NCBI GenBank assembly: GCA_052180195.1
Contig: CP197469.1
Source: Gottfriedia sp002574545
Lineage (GTDB): Bacteria > Bacillota > Bacilli > Bacillales > Bacillaceae_G
Direction: 5' to 3' (one strand)
DNA: 64,000 nt
Positions 16,720 through 25,052 of this stretch are shown in pieces; the stretch's first letter is position 1; every line of letters begins with the position of its first letter. The translations under genes and the position numbers were made by a program. The notes under the pieces are model-generated. The model saw nothing but the letters and a program-made list of their open reading frames with translations, did no database searches and was not told the origin of the DNA.

Positions 16720-17556
16720 TTAACTCGTTGCTTTTTTAGGTGCTTTTGTTTTAGGCTTTTTCGGAGGTGTTGCTTGTCCTTTAGTCCGATCAATACTCGC
16801 TTGTAATGCAGACATTAAATCCACGACATTCTTTTGTTCTGCCGGTTTCTCCTGCCCTGTCACGATATAATCATTTTTATTTACTTTTTCCGAAATTAAT
16901 TGCTCTAAAGCAGTACGATATGTATCTGTATAATTTTCAGGATTAAACGTTGTCGTTAATTGTTCAACTAGCATCATACCGGCCTGTAATTCACGCTCCG
17001 CCAATCCAGCTTTTTCAGGAACGCCTCCTGGCAGATTTTCAATTGCTCGAATCTCATCTGGAAAATGTAATGTTTCAAGAATAATAGCGTTTTTATATGG
17101 ACGAATAGCAGCTAAACGCTGTTTGCTACGAATAGTAATTTTGGCAATACCGATTTTCTTACTTTTCTTCAATATTTCTGAAAGTAGTGCATATGCCTTT
17201 GTGCCACCAGAGTCCGGTCCAATATAATATGTGCGATCAAAATACACTGGATCGATTTCCGAAAGTTTGACAAAGTCAATGATTGATACAGTTTTTAGTT
17301 CAAATTCTTCTTTTAATTTATTCATTTCTTCTTCCGTTATTTCGACAACTCTACCATTGGGTGTTTCAAATACTTTAATAATTTCTTCGGGAGTAACTTC
17401 ATCATCACAACTAGCAACCTTTTTATAAGAAATCGGCGTTTTACAATCTTTATGATATTGACGAAACTTTATATCCTTATCTTCAACTGCCGAAAACAAC
17501 TTTACAGGGATTGTAACTAATCCCATACTAATTGTTCCTTTCCAAACTGTATGCAT
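16720..17556 (-). CDS. ku: Ku DNA end-binding protein
   Basis: A 278-residue bacterial Ku homodimer subunit that rings broken DNA ends and recruits LigD. The N-terminus MHTVWKGTISMGLVTIPVKL is diagnostic, followed by CKTPISYKKVASCDDEV and the core EIDPVYFDRTYYIGPD. The extended tail, rich in Lys, Pro and Ala (ATPPKKPKTKAPKKATS), is the kind of basic extension that contacts DNA or LigD. AAAGGTAG precedes the ATG. It heads the NHEJ operon, which in B. subtilis is expressed in the forespore; no clear sigma-G promoter was recognised here. Confidence 0.95.
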   Translation of the reverse strand: MHTVWKGTISMGLVTIPVKLFSAVEDKDIKFRQYHKDCKTPISYKKVASCDDEVTPEEIIKVFETPNGRVVEITEEEMNKLKEEFELKTVSIIDFVKLSEIDPVYFDRTYYIGPDSGGTKAYALLSEILKKSKKIGIAKITIRSKQRLAAIRPYKNAIILETLHFPDEIRAIENLPGGVPEKAGLAERELQAGMMLVEQLTTTFNPENYTDTYRTALEQLISEKVNKNDYIVTGQEKPAEQKNVVDLMSALQASIDRTKGQATPPKKPKTKAPKKATS

Positions 17557-17655
17557 CTATTCACTACCTTTATTAGTTTTTATGAATAGCTTTTGTTAAA
17601 AGAAAGGGTTTAATTCAATTTGCTTTATTCGAATGTTTAAACATAATTTTCAAAT

Positions 17656-17688
17656 AAAAAAGTTCACTCAAGGTTAAGTGAACTTTTT
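17656..17688 (-). terminator. terminator after MFS gene
   Basis: AAAAAGTTCACT pairs with AGTGAACTTTTT; the MFS stop codon lies in the loop. Read on the minus strand it ends in a T-run. It also could stop transcription coming from the other strand. Confidence 0.85.
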
Positions 17689-18918
17689 CTTTACTTTAAG
17701 CATGGGTTCTTGTTTTGGCTTAATATACTTTATGGATAAAAAGAGTCCGATTACAGCTAAGAAGATGGAAAAATACATCATATAATTATCTGGTTTTTTC
17801 ATTAAGTATGCAAAAGTAGGTGGACCTGCTGCAACCCCGACAAACCTTAAAGAACTATAAAGAGAAGTAATAGTCCCTCTTTGTTCCTTCTCAATTCCCT
17901 CTGTTATTAAGGCATCTAAGCTTGGTAACGACATTCCGATTCCAATCCCACTAATCAATAAACTCGTGATAATCATATAAATTTCTTTGTTGATAATCGG
18001 CATGACAAAAGAAAGACTTATTAAGATAAATCCAATTACAATGAACTTTTTCATTGCACCTTTTTTATTTCCAATCTTTTTACCTGTCTTATAAGAGGTG
18101 TAAGATAAAGCAGCGAGTGGAATTGCTAACACACATCCTTTCCATATTCCGATTATGTGATAGCGCTTTTCTAATATTTTTGATAAATAAAAAAGCATAC
18201 CAAATAAGATGAACATGATAATGGCCCCTAGTATAAAGATGGTAAAAAGCCATTTGCCATTATTTCGAAATATTTTCCGAATTGATCTGATAAACAGTTT
18301 AAACTTTTTCTTTCTTTTATCTTTTCTTTTTGATCTCATTGGTTGTTTTGGTGGTTTTACAAAAATTAAAATTAAAATAATTGATAGTAAGCAAAGGAAT
18401 GGTACTGATAAAAATGGTAAAAACCAAACTACTGCTGCTAATGCAGAACCTAGTATCGGACTAAGTACTTTTCCAAAAGTGTTTGATGTCTCAACTAATC
18501 CTAATCCTTTACTTACTTCATTTTCATCTATAAACATATCCCCCACACACGGAATAACAACAGGCATTGCCCCAGCAGAACCAATTCCTTGAATGATTCT
18601 CCCAACAATTAACCACGCGTATGGATTTTCTAATTTCCAACAAACAAAGCCGGCTAAGGCACCTCCAATTCCCGCAATAATTAAACTTGGTATGATTACT
18701 TTTTTTCTTCCAAATAAATCTGACAAATAGCCTGCTATCGGAATAAGAATGATCGCAAAAACTGAATAAACAGTTATGATCATTGAAACTTTAAGGCCAG
18801 ATATATTTAGTTGTTCTTCTAATTTTGGAAGTACGGGAATCAACATTGAATTACCTAAAGTCATTACTAGAGGTACTGTAGATAGCGCCCATAAACTCCG
18901 CGTTTGTTTTTTATCCAT
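17674..18918 (-). CDS. MFS transporter (DHA1-type drug/metabolite antiporter family)
   Basis: 414 residues with about twelve membrane segments. The MFS loop 2-3 signature is GYLSDLFGRKKVIIPSL, and the antiporter-like motif GRIIQGIGSAGAMPVVIP is in segment 5. A basic loop (RSKRKDKRKKKFKLFIRSIR) separates the two halves. The substrate is unknown; similarity is to multidrug exporters of Bacillus. The ATG at 18918 follows GGAGGTAAT; an upstream ATG twelve codons earlier lacks a site. It diverges from the DUF2243 gene. Confidence 0.85.
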   Translation of the reverse strand: MDKKQTRSLWALSTVPLVMTLGNSMLIPVLPKLEEQLNISGLKVSMIITVYSVFAIILIPIAGYLSDLFGRKKVIIPSLIIAGIGGALAGFVCWKLENPYAWLIVGRIIQGIGSAGAMPVVIPCVGDMFIDENEVSKGLGLVETSNTFGKVLSPILGSALAAVVWFLPFLSVPFLCLLSIILILIFVKPPKQPMRSKRKDKRKKKFKLFIRSIRKIFRNNGKWLFTIFILGAIIMFILFGMLFYLSKILEKRYHIIGIWKGCVLAIPLAALSYTSYKTGKKIGNKKGAMKKFIVIGFILISLSFVMPIINKEIYMIITSLLISGIGIGMSLPSLDALITEGIEKEQRGTITSLYSSLRFVGVAAGPPTFAYLMKKPDNYMMYFSIFLAVIGLFLSIKYIKPKQEPMLKVKKKFT

Positions 18919-19074
18919 ATTACCTCCGAGTTTTGTGTAACTAAAAACAATCACAGTCTTTATATTTCCCCAAGTATCGTTTTGGATTGAGTTGTAATTT
19001 TTACTAAATTAGATTTGATTAGTAAAAGTGGGGGCAAAATGAAAGAAATACCAATTTTGAAAGGAAGAGTGTTT

Positions 19075-19545
19075 ATGACTACCCAAGTGAATACAACTAA
19101 TTATTTTCATTTAAATTTATGGTCTGGATTTTTATTTGGACTTGGATTGGTGGCATTTTTCGACGAAACAGTTTTTCATCAACTTCTTCATTGGCATCAT
19201 TTTTACGATAAGTCTACAACAAATATAGGTCTTATCTCTGATGGTCTTTTTCATGCTTTTAGTTGGTTTGCGACAATTGCCTCTTTATTTATGCTTGCGA
19301 ATATAAGGAGAAAAAAATCACTTTATCTTAAAAGATGGATCGGCGGAGTTTTACTCGGAGCAGGCTTGTTTCAACTTTATGATGGGACAGTTCAACATAA
19401 ATGGATGAAGCTTCATCAAATTAGATATAACGTCGATATTATGCCTTATGATTTAACTTGGAATATTACTGCTTCAATTTTGACTTTAATTGGGTTCATT
19501 TTAATTCTTAAAACGCGAAATAAAGGTGGTCACTTTGAGAGATAA
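19075..19545 (+). CDS. DUF2243 family membrane protein
   Basis: 156 residues with four hydrophobic segments. The family signature is clear: WSGFLFGLGLVAFFDETVFH and QLLHWHHFYD, with several histidines facing the membrane interface, then GAGLFQLYDGTVQHKWMKLH. Such proteins often occur beside CtaG-like proteins, as here, which suggests a shared role in respiratory-chain or metal handling; that is inference. The start chosen is the ATG at 19075, preceded by AAAGGAAGAG; two in-frame ATGs further upstream have poorer sites. The next gene overlaps its end. Confidence 0.85.
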   Translation: MTTQVNTTNYFHLNLWSGFLFGLGLVAFFDETVFHQLLHWHHFYDKSTTNIGLISDGLFHAFSWFATIASLFMLANIRRKKSLYLKRWIGGVLLGAGLFQLYDGTVQHKWMKLHQIRYNVDIMPYDLTWNITASILTLIGFILILKTRNKGGHFER

Positions 19546-20308
19546 TCTGATAAATTACTTCGATTCGTTTGATCTACTTATTACTTTATTAATTTTCCTT
19601 TTTATTGTTGGCTATTTGGTTGCTGCGATGAAGCATCAAAAAAAGTCTTGGCCAAATTTACGCTCTATATTATGGATAACTGGTTTTGTTTGTATTTTAA
19701 TTTCTATTATTGGACCAATTGCAAAACTAAGTCATCACTTTTTTGTCTTCCATATGATTATGCACTTGTTACTAGGAATGCTCGCTCCATTTTTAATCGC
19801 GTTATCTAGGCCGATTACATTATTATTAACATCATTAAAAACACACCATGCAAGACGTGTGACACGTCTTTTAAGAAGTGCTCCTTTTCGATTATTAGCT
19901 CATCCTATTACTACATTACTTTTAAATATAGGAGGACTTTATGTATTGTACAACCCCACCGTATTTAATTTCATTCATGAGAGTACCTTCTGGTTAATTT
20001 TTGTACATATCCATTTGTTTGTTTCGGGATATCTTTTTACTAGCTCAATCATTGCGATTGAACCGTTCCCTCATAAATTCAGTTTTTTGTTTCGCTCATC
20101 AATTATGATTATTGCATTAGCAAGTCATGATATTTTATCAAAGTTGCTTTTTTCAAATCAATTAGACAATCTCGGTTTTAATGATGTCCAATCTGGTGCA
20201 GTCTTAATGTATTATGGAGGCGATTTCGTTGATTTGTTATTGATTACGGCACTTTGTTATTTCTGGTACAATTCAGCAAATGCTAAGAAAACAAGCGCTT
20301 TTTTTTAA
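19535..20308 (+). CDS. ctaG: CtaG-like cytochrome c oxidase assembly membrane protein
   Basis: 257 residues with about seven membrane segments, belonging to the Caa3_CtaG family. Typical elements are FHMIMHLLLGMLAPFLIALS, RPITLLL, the short YNPTVFNFIHE loop, FVHIHLFVSGYLF and YYGGDFVDLLL. In B. subtilis CtaG is needed for active caa3 oxidase, probably for copper or subunit assembly. Here it overlaps the DUF2243 gene by 11 bases, and no oxidase genes are near. The TTG at 19535 has AAGGTGG five bases upstream; a GTG at 19526 is the alternative. Confidence 0.85.
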   Translation: MRDNLINYFDSFDLLITLLIFLFIVGYLVAAMKHQKKSWPNLRSILWITGFVCILISIIGPIAKLSHHFFVFHMIMHLLLGMLAPFLIALSRPITLLLTSLKTHHARRVTRLLRSAPFRLLAHPITTLLLNIGGLYVLYNPTVFNFIHESTFWLIFVHIHLFVSGYLFTSSIIAIEPFPHKFSFLFRSSIMIIALASHDILSKLLFSNQLDNLGFNDVQSGAVLMYYGGDFVDLLLITALCYFWYNSANAKKTSAFF

Positions 20309-20380
20309 TGGACTTTTTTCCCACATATATTCCTTCTAAAGATGCACAAAATATGAATGCATAAAGAAGGAGGGCTAAAG

Positions 20381-20848
20381 ATGAATAAAATTTGTCTTAC
20401 ATTATGCACAGTATCATTATCATTTATTATTTCAGCTAATGTACATGCTGCTTCAACAACAGCAGGACCTGACGCTACGCAATTAGATCCTAGCTATACT
20501 CACAACGGTAAGCATATCAATAGAGATTTCGACAATGATTTTAATGATCCAAACCACGTTGTAAATGACACAAAGAATGCGGTTAAAGAAGGCTATTATG
20601 ATACAAAAAATACAGTTAAGGAAGGGTATTATAATACTAAGAACAATATAAAAAATACAACAAATGACATGTTAAACAACGGAGTAAGTAATGACGGGAA
20701 TTATTATCGAAGAAATGTTACACCTACTCCAGTTGCTAACAATTTAAATACGACTGACAATGATCGAAATGGTTTCAATTACGGATGGCTTGGACTTCTT
20801 GGATTATTAGGATTTGCAGGTCTTCGAAGAAAAGAAAAAGTTGATTAA
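20381..20848 (+). CDS. secreted repeat protein with WGxxGxxG-type C-terminal anchor
   Basis: 155 residues. A signal peptide runs to about residue 26 (FIISANVHA). The mature part has a 12-residue tandem repeat: DTKNAVKEGYY, DTKNTVKEGYY, NTKNNIKN. The C-terminus is NYGWLGLLGLLGFAGLRRKE: a hydrophobic glycine-rich helix followed by arginines and lysines, the WGxxGxxG layout that tethers proteins to the membrane or envelope. AAGGAGGG precedes the ATG at 20381. The function of the family is unknown; a spore or cell-envelope role is a guess. Confidence 0.8.
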   Translation: MNKICLTLCTVSLSFIISANVHAASTTAGPDATQLDPSYTHNGKHINRDFDNDFNDPNHVVNDTKNAVKEGYYDTKNTVKEGYYNTKNNIKNTTNDMLNNGVSNDGNYYRRNVTPTPVANNLNTTDNDRNGFNYGWLGLLGLLGFAGLRRKEKVD

Positions 20849-20855
20849 TCATAAT

Positions 20856-20892
20856 AAAAACCTTATTGGGGCTTTCCTCAATAAGGTTTTAT
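20856..20892. terminator. bidirectional terminator
   Basis: AAAACCTTATTG pairs with CAATAAGGTTTT across a loop of about 10 bases. It lies between convergent genes, and the MerR stop codon overlaps its right side. Confidence 0.9.
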
Positions 20893-21263
20893 TTATGAAC
20901 TATTTTTTTATTATGAATGACCTCTTTATAAAAATTAATTTTTTGCTCTAACATTTTATTCGTTTCTTCTAATGTTTTAAGCTGATTTTCAATAGACTGT
21001 TTATGCTCAACTAATAGATCTAACCTTGCCAAAGATGTATGCTCACCTTCTGTATATAATTTTGCATATTCTTTTATTTTATTTACTGGCATTTGTGTTT
21101 CTTTTAGCTTTAAGACAAACTTTAACCACTGAATATGTGATTTTGTATACAGTCTTTCTCCATTTACATTCCGATCAGGAAAAATGATTTGCTCTTTTTC
21201 ATAATAACGTAATGTATGTGTGCTTATTCTTAACATCCGAGCAACTTCACCAATTGAATACAT
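20889..21263 (-). CDS. MerR family transcriptional regulator
   Basis: 124 residues. The N-terminal winged helix, MYSIGEVARMLRISTHTLRY then YEKEQIIFP, is standard MerR. A long coiled-coil dimerisation helix follows (LVEHKQSIENQLKTLEETNK). There is no C-terminal Cys cluster, so it probably senses something other than a thiophilic metal; the closest group is the AdhR/YraB-like regulators. GGAGGTACTT precedes the ATG at 21263. It is divergent from an SDR gene whose promoter carries a dyad in a 19-bp spacer, so it very likely controls that gene and possibly itself. Confidence 0.92.
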   Translation of the reverse strand: MYSIGEVARMLRISTHTLRYYEKEQIIFPDRNVNGERLYTKSHIQWLKFVLKLKETQMPVNKIKEYAKLYTEGEHTSLARLDLLVEHKQSIENQLKTLEETNKMLEQKINFYKEVIHNKKIVHK

Positions 21264-21288
21264 AAGTACCTCCAAAAATAAAAACTAT

Positions 21289-21319
21289 TTGACTTAGAGT
21301 TTACTCTAACCAGTATAAT
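21289..21319 (+). promoter_or_regulatory. MerR-type promoter and operator for the SDR gene
   Basis: A -35 TTGACT (21289-21294) and a -10 TATAAT (21314-21319) are separated by 19 bp, the over-long spacer that MerR activators untwist. The perfect dyad TTAGAGT-TT-ACTCTAA (21294-21309) fills the spacer. The promoter points to the SDR gene. Confidence 0.88.
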
Positions 21320-21381
21320 GAATCCGTAATTGATTACAAATAATTTAATTTTAGTATAAACCAAATTAGGAGGAATTTTAG

Positions 21382-22155
21382 ATGAAAAAATATACTGTCA
21401 TTACAGGTGCTAGTTCAGGAATTGGTTATGAATCTGCTCTTGCGTTTGCTGCACGTGGAAAAAATCTAATCATCGTTGCTCGTAGAACGGAAGAACTTGA
21501 AAAATTAAAATCTGAAATTGCTAAATTAAATCCCGAACTTAATGTAGTCATAAAAACAGCTGACTTATCTGTTGTTAAAAATGCTTTTAGTTTATATGAG
21601 GAACTGAAAGAATATGATATTGAAACATGGATTAATAACGCAGGATTTGGTAATTTCGCTTCTGTTGGTGAACAAAATTTAACAAAAATTGAAAGTATGC
21701 TTAATTTGAATATTGAAGCTTTAACAATTTTAACTTCACTTTACGTACGCGATTATTCTACAGTTGAAGGTACACAAGTTATAAATGTTTCATCTGGTGG
21801 AGGGTATACCATTATCGGTAATGCCATCACTTATTGTGCGACTAAATTCTATGTGAGTGCCTTTACTGAAGGGCTAGCTCATGAATTAAAAGAAAAAGGT
21901 GCAAAAATGCAAGCAAAAGTATTAGCACCTGCTGCTACTGAAACAGAATTTGCAAGAGTATCATATAATTTAGAAGAAAACATTAAATATGAAGGCGTTC
22001 TACCAAAATATCATACTGCAAAAGAAATGGCAGGTTTCATGTTGGAGCTATATGACAGTGAAAAAGTAGTAGGAAAAGTTGATGGAATTACTTATGAATT
22101 CCAATTATTAGATCCACTTTACCCTTATGCAACAAGATTAGAACGACAAGATTAA
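21382..22155 (+). CDS. SDR family NAD(P)-dependent oxidoreductase
   Basis: 257 residues with a classical short-chain dehydrogenase fold. The cofactor motif is TGASSGIG near residue 8. ARRTEELEKL suggests an Arg pair that favours NADPH. The structural motif is NNAGFGNF, and the catalytic residues lie in NVSSGGG and YCATK. The substrate is unknown; in MerR-controlled pairs of this kind the enzyme often reduces reactive carbonyls, which is an inference. AGGAGGAA precedes the ATG. It is divergent from the MerR gene and followed by convergent murC. Confidence 0.9.
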   Translation: MKKYTVITGASSGIGYESALAFAARGKNLIIVARRTEELEKLKSEIAKLNPELNVVIKTADLSVVKNAFSLYEELKEYDIETWINNAGFGNFASVGEQNLTKIESMLNLNIEALTILTSLYVRDYSTVEGTQVINVSSGGGYTIIGNAITYCATKFYVSAFTEGLAHELKEKGAKMQAKVLAPAATETEFARVSYNLEENIKYEGVLPKYHTAKEMAGFMLELYDSEKVVGKVDGITYEFQLLDPLYPYATRLERQD

Positions 22156-22209
22156 GTGAAATGAAAAACTTTAGAGTCCTATAGATTAGTTCCTTAAATA
22201 AACAACATA

Positions 22210-22235
22210 AAAACCCGTCTATTATGACGGGTTTT
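22210..22235. terminator. terminator between SDR gene and murC
   Basis: AAAACCCGTC / GACGGGTTTT inverted repeat with a 6-base loop between two convergent genes; usable in both directions. Confidence 0.9.
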
Positions 22236-22243
22236 ACAGTTTT

Positions 22244-23536
22244 TTATAGTTTTTCGTATGCTGCTTGATATTTTTGAATATCTCCAGCACCCATAAAAAT
22301 TAATACGCTATTTTTATGATTTTGTAAATTGCTGATATTGTTATCAGTCAATAGTTCAGCACCTGCAATTTTACAAGAAAGGTCTTCAATTGTTAAAGTA
22401 CCTTTATCTTCTCTTGCAGAACCAAAAATATCACATAAGTAAACTTTATCTGCTTTTTCTAATGTACCAGCAAATTCATCTAAAAATTTACTTGTGCGTG
22501 TAAATGTATGCGGTTGGAAAACTGCTACGATTTCACGATCAGGATATTTTTGACGCGCTGCTTGAATCGTCGCTTGGATTTCAGTTGGATGATGAGCATA
22601 ATCATCAATTAACATTTGATCACCAAAGCGTTTTTCACTGAAACGACGCTTTACCCCGCCATATGTTAATAATCTAGATTTAATAATATTAACATCGATT
22701 TCTTCATAATGGCAAAGCGCAATTACTGCTAAAGCATTTAAAATACTATGATCACCATATCCTGTAATATCGAAAGTAGCGTAATACGTATTACGGACGA
22801 ATACATCAAATGTTGTACCATTTGTATGTTTTTCGATATTACGAGCTTGGAAATCATTGTCCTCGTTAAATCCATAATACATTACAGGTACTTTTGCATA
22901 TATTCGTTGAAGATGTTCGTCATCTCCACATGCAATAATACCTTTCTTCACTTGATCAGCCATTTGTTGGAACGCATCGAATACATCATCTACGCTCTTA
23001 TAATAATCCGGATGATCAAAATCAATATTAGTCATGATGCAATAATCTGGATGGTATGAAAGAAAATGACGACGGTATTCACAAGCTTCGAATACGAAAT
23101 ACTCGCTGTCTTTTTCACCTTTTCCAGTACCATCTCCAATTAGAAAAGAAGTTGGACGCGCGCCTGAAACTACATGGGCTAATAAACCTGTCGTAGAGGT
23201 TTTACCGTGTGCTCCAGTAATTGCAACGCTAGTAAATTTATTCATATATTCCCCTAGGAATTTATGATAGCGTGCCATCGGTATTCCTTTTTCAATAGCA
23301 GCTGCAATTTCTTCATGAGTATCAGGAAATGCATTACCTGCTATAACGAATTGGCCTTCTTTAATATTTGCTTTATCGAATGGTAAAATCGTAATATTTT
23401 TTTTCCGTAATTCATTTTCAGTGAAAAAGTGCTTTTCATAATCTGATCCTTGCACGGTCAACCCAGAATCATGTAATATTTGTGCCAAAGCACTCATTCC
23501 AGTACCTTTAATCCCTACAAAATGGTAAACTGTCAT
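22244..23536 (-). CDS. murC: UDP-N-acetylmuramate--L-alanine ligase
   Basis: 430 residues; adds L-alanine to UDP-MurNAc in cytoplasmic peptidoglycan precursor synthesis. The N-terminal Rossmann motif is HFVGIKGTGMSALA, the ATP loop is ITGAHGKTSTT, and the central domain has FEACEYRRHFLSYHP and TNIDFDHPDYY. The C-terminal domain has DDYAHHPTEI and FQPHTFTRT. GGAGG lies ten bases before the ATG at 23536. Synteny with B. subtilis places murC before sftA (ytpT), as here, except that a phosphoribosyltransferase gene has come between them. Confidence 0.96.
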   Translation of the reverse strand: MTVYHFVGIKGTGMSALAQILHDSGLTVQGSDYEKHFFTENELRKKNITILPFDKANIKEGQFVIAGNAFPDTHEEIAAAIEKGIPMARYHKFLGEYMNKFTSVAITGAHGKTSTTGLLAHVVSGARPTSFLIGDGTGKGEKDSEYFVFEACEYRRHFLSYHPDYCIMTNIDFDHPDYYKSVDDVFDAFQQMADQVKKGIIACGDDEHLQRIYAKVPVMYYGFNEDNDFQARNIEKHTNGTTFDVFVRNTYYATFDITGYGDHSILNALAVIALCHYEEIDVNIIKSRLLTYGGVKRRFSEKRFGDQMLIDDYAHHPTEIQATIQAARQKYPDREIVAVFQPHTFTRTSKFLDEFAGTLEKADKVYLCDIFGSAREDKGTLTIEDLSCKIAGAELLTDNNISNLQNHKNSVLIFMGAGDIQKYQAAYEKL

Positions 23537-23839
23537 ATTAAAAGAACCTCCAAAATCGATCACTAATACAACGGCCTATCTCTTAGACAGTATATGTGTG
23601 AATAAAAGAAATGGCATCATTATTTTATAAATTTGATGCATTGTTACTTTGCCGAGTCTAGTTATTTTTCAAGTGATAACTAACTTAAATTTTTACGCAA
23701 TTAGTATTATATCACTTTAACTCCAATAGGACTAATTATTTTAAGTCCTACTATTAGGAAATAGATGGAAAGATAAATACTTTAAGTTATTTGCTAATAA
23801 TAAAATACTATCAATCTTTAAATTGATTTTCTTGTCCCT
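23537..23839. other. 303-bp intergenic region upstream of murC
   Basis: AT-rich spacer holding the murC promoter region and the 3' side of the phosphoribosyltransferase gene. The only structure noticed is a weak inverted repeat (CCAATAGGACT ... AGTCCTACTATTAGG, about 23723-23757) without a T-run. No ORF or RNA gene is supported. Confidence 0.5.
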
Positions 23840-24955
23840 TTATTGTCTAGGACTCATTTCTACTCTTTCTAATCGAGGATTTTCACGAAGCTTTCTTCCA
23901 GCTTTCGCTTGTGGCACTCCGTTTAACTCGACATTATCTCCTGTAAAGCCTACATTAACTTTTAATAAACTTCCGCCAACACCATATAAATCTACTGGCA
24001 CACCTTGTTTCTCAAAAGCTAAGATTCTTTCTACAGTAAATCCACCGCTTACTACAATTTGCACATGATGATAACCTTCTTGATCTAGTGCACTTCGTAA
24101 AGCAAAAATTAATGGAGGGTTAACACCTCTAGGATCAAAACTTCCTAATAATTCAGGATTACCAATAAAATATTGATCAATCATTGTTTTTGATGTATCT
24201 ACACGTACAGCCTTTAATTTACTACCAAATTCTCGTGCAACCTTTAAAGCGTCAGTAATAACATCATTATTATAATCTACTAAGACAATTAAATCGTCTT
24301 GTGGATAAACTTCTGTGTACGCACGCGCAGCTTCCACGACATCACCATTATACATTTGAATCAATGCATGAGGCATTGTCCCCATACCTTCATTGCCCCA
24401 CCACTCATTCATTGCATGAGTCGCTTGTGCAGTTGCACCACCAATAAAAGCAGCATAACCGTCACCCGCTTGTGTCGTGAAATGATCATCACGATCACCC
24501 ATGAAAATAACAGGCTTTTTAATGCCAGCGGATTTTGCAGAATGTTTTACATTGTACACATTTGTTGCAACAGAAGTACGTCTAGCCAAAATACCGTCAA
24601 TAATTCCTTCTAAATAACCAAAATCAGCATATTTCCCTTTAATTGTTAATACAGTTTCAAATGGTTCAATCATATCTCCGTCCTTTAATGAATGAACAAT
24701 AAGATTTTCTGGATGATCAGCAAAAGTTTGTAAAATCGCAATTGCTTCATCCGTGCCACATAATACTGCACTTTCTCTTTGGAAAAATTGCATTGTTACT
24801 TCAGTATCTGGCTTCTTTTTTCGGATAATTTCTCTAGTTTTTAAAAAATATACAGCTGAAAACCAGCCTTCTCCGATTCTCTCATCAAATTTAAATGTTT
24901 GGTTCGTTAATCGGCTTATTTTACCTTGTAATTTTAAATCTAATTCTTTTTCCAT
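23840..24955 (-). CDS. pncB: nicotinate phosphoribosyltransferase (short archaeal-like form)
   Basis: 371 residues; makes nicotinate mononucleotide from nicotinate and PRPP in NAD salvage. Characteristic segments are EGWFSAVYFLKTREIIRK near the N-terminus, HSLKDGDMIEPFETVLTI, the catalytic region DDHFTTQAGDGYAAFIGGAT, VDYNNDV, VRVDTSKTM and VVSGGFTVERI. It belongs to the roughly 380-residue form, not the 490-residue YueK type of B. subtilis. AGGTGAAG precedes the ATG. It lies between murC and sftA, a place where B. subtilis has no such gene. Confidence 0.9.
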   Translation of the reverse strand: MEKELDLKLQGKISRLTNQTFKFDERIGEGWFSAVYFLKTREIIRKKKPDTEVTMQFFQRESAVLCGTDEAIAILQTFADHPENLIVHSLKDGDMIEPFETVLTIKGKYADFGYLEGIIDGILARRTSVATNVYNVKHSAKSAGIKKPVIFMGDRDDHFTTQAGDGYAAFIGGATAQATHAMNEWWGNEGMGTMPHALIQMYNGDVVEAARAYTEVYPQDDLIVLVDYNNDVITDALKVAREFGSKLKAVRVDTSKTMIDQYFIGNPELLGSFDPRGVNPPLIFALRSALDQEGYHHVQIVVSGGFTVERILAFEKQGVPVDLYGVGGSLLKVNVGFTGDNVELNGVPQAKAGRKLRENPRLERVEMSPRQ

Positions 24956-25052
24956 GAATCTTCACCTGCTGAAAAGTATCGTTCTTTTTTTCTAGTATGG
25001 GTTAAAAAAACTTTAACATTCGTTGCTTAATTTTTATCGAATTTCTATTTTA

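Noticed and set aside
18209..18592. 127-codon frame antisense to the MFS gene
   Set aside because: Lies wholly inside a well-supported transporter gene and has no recognisable motif.
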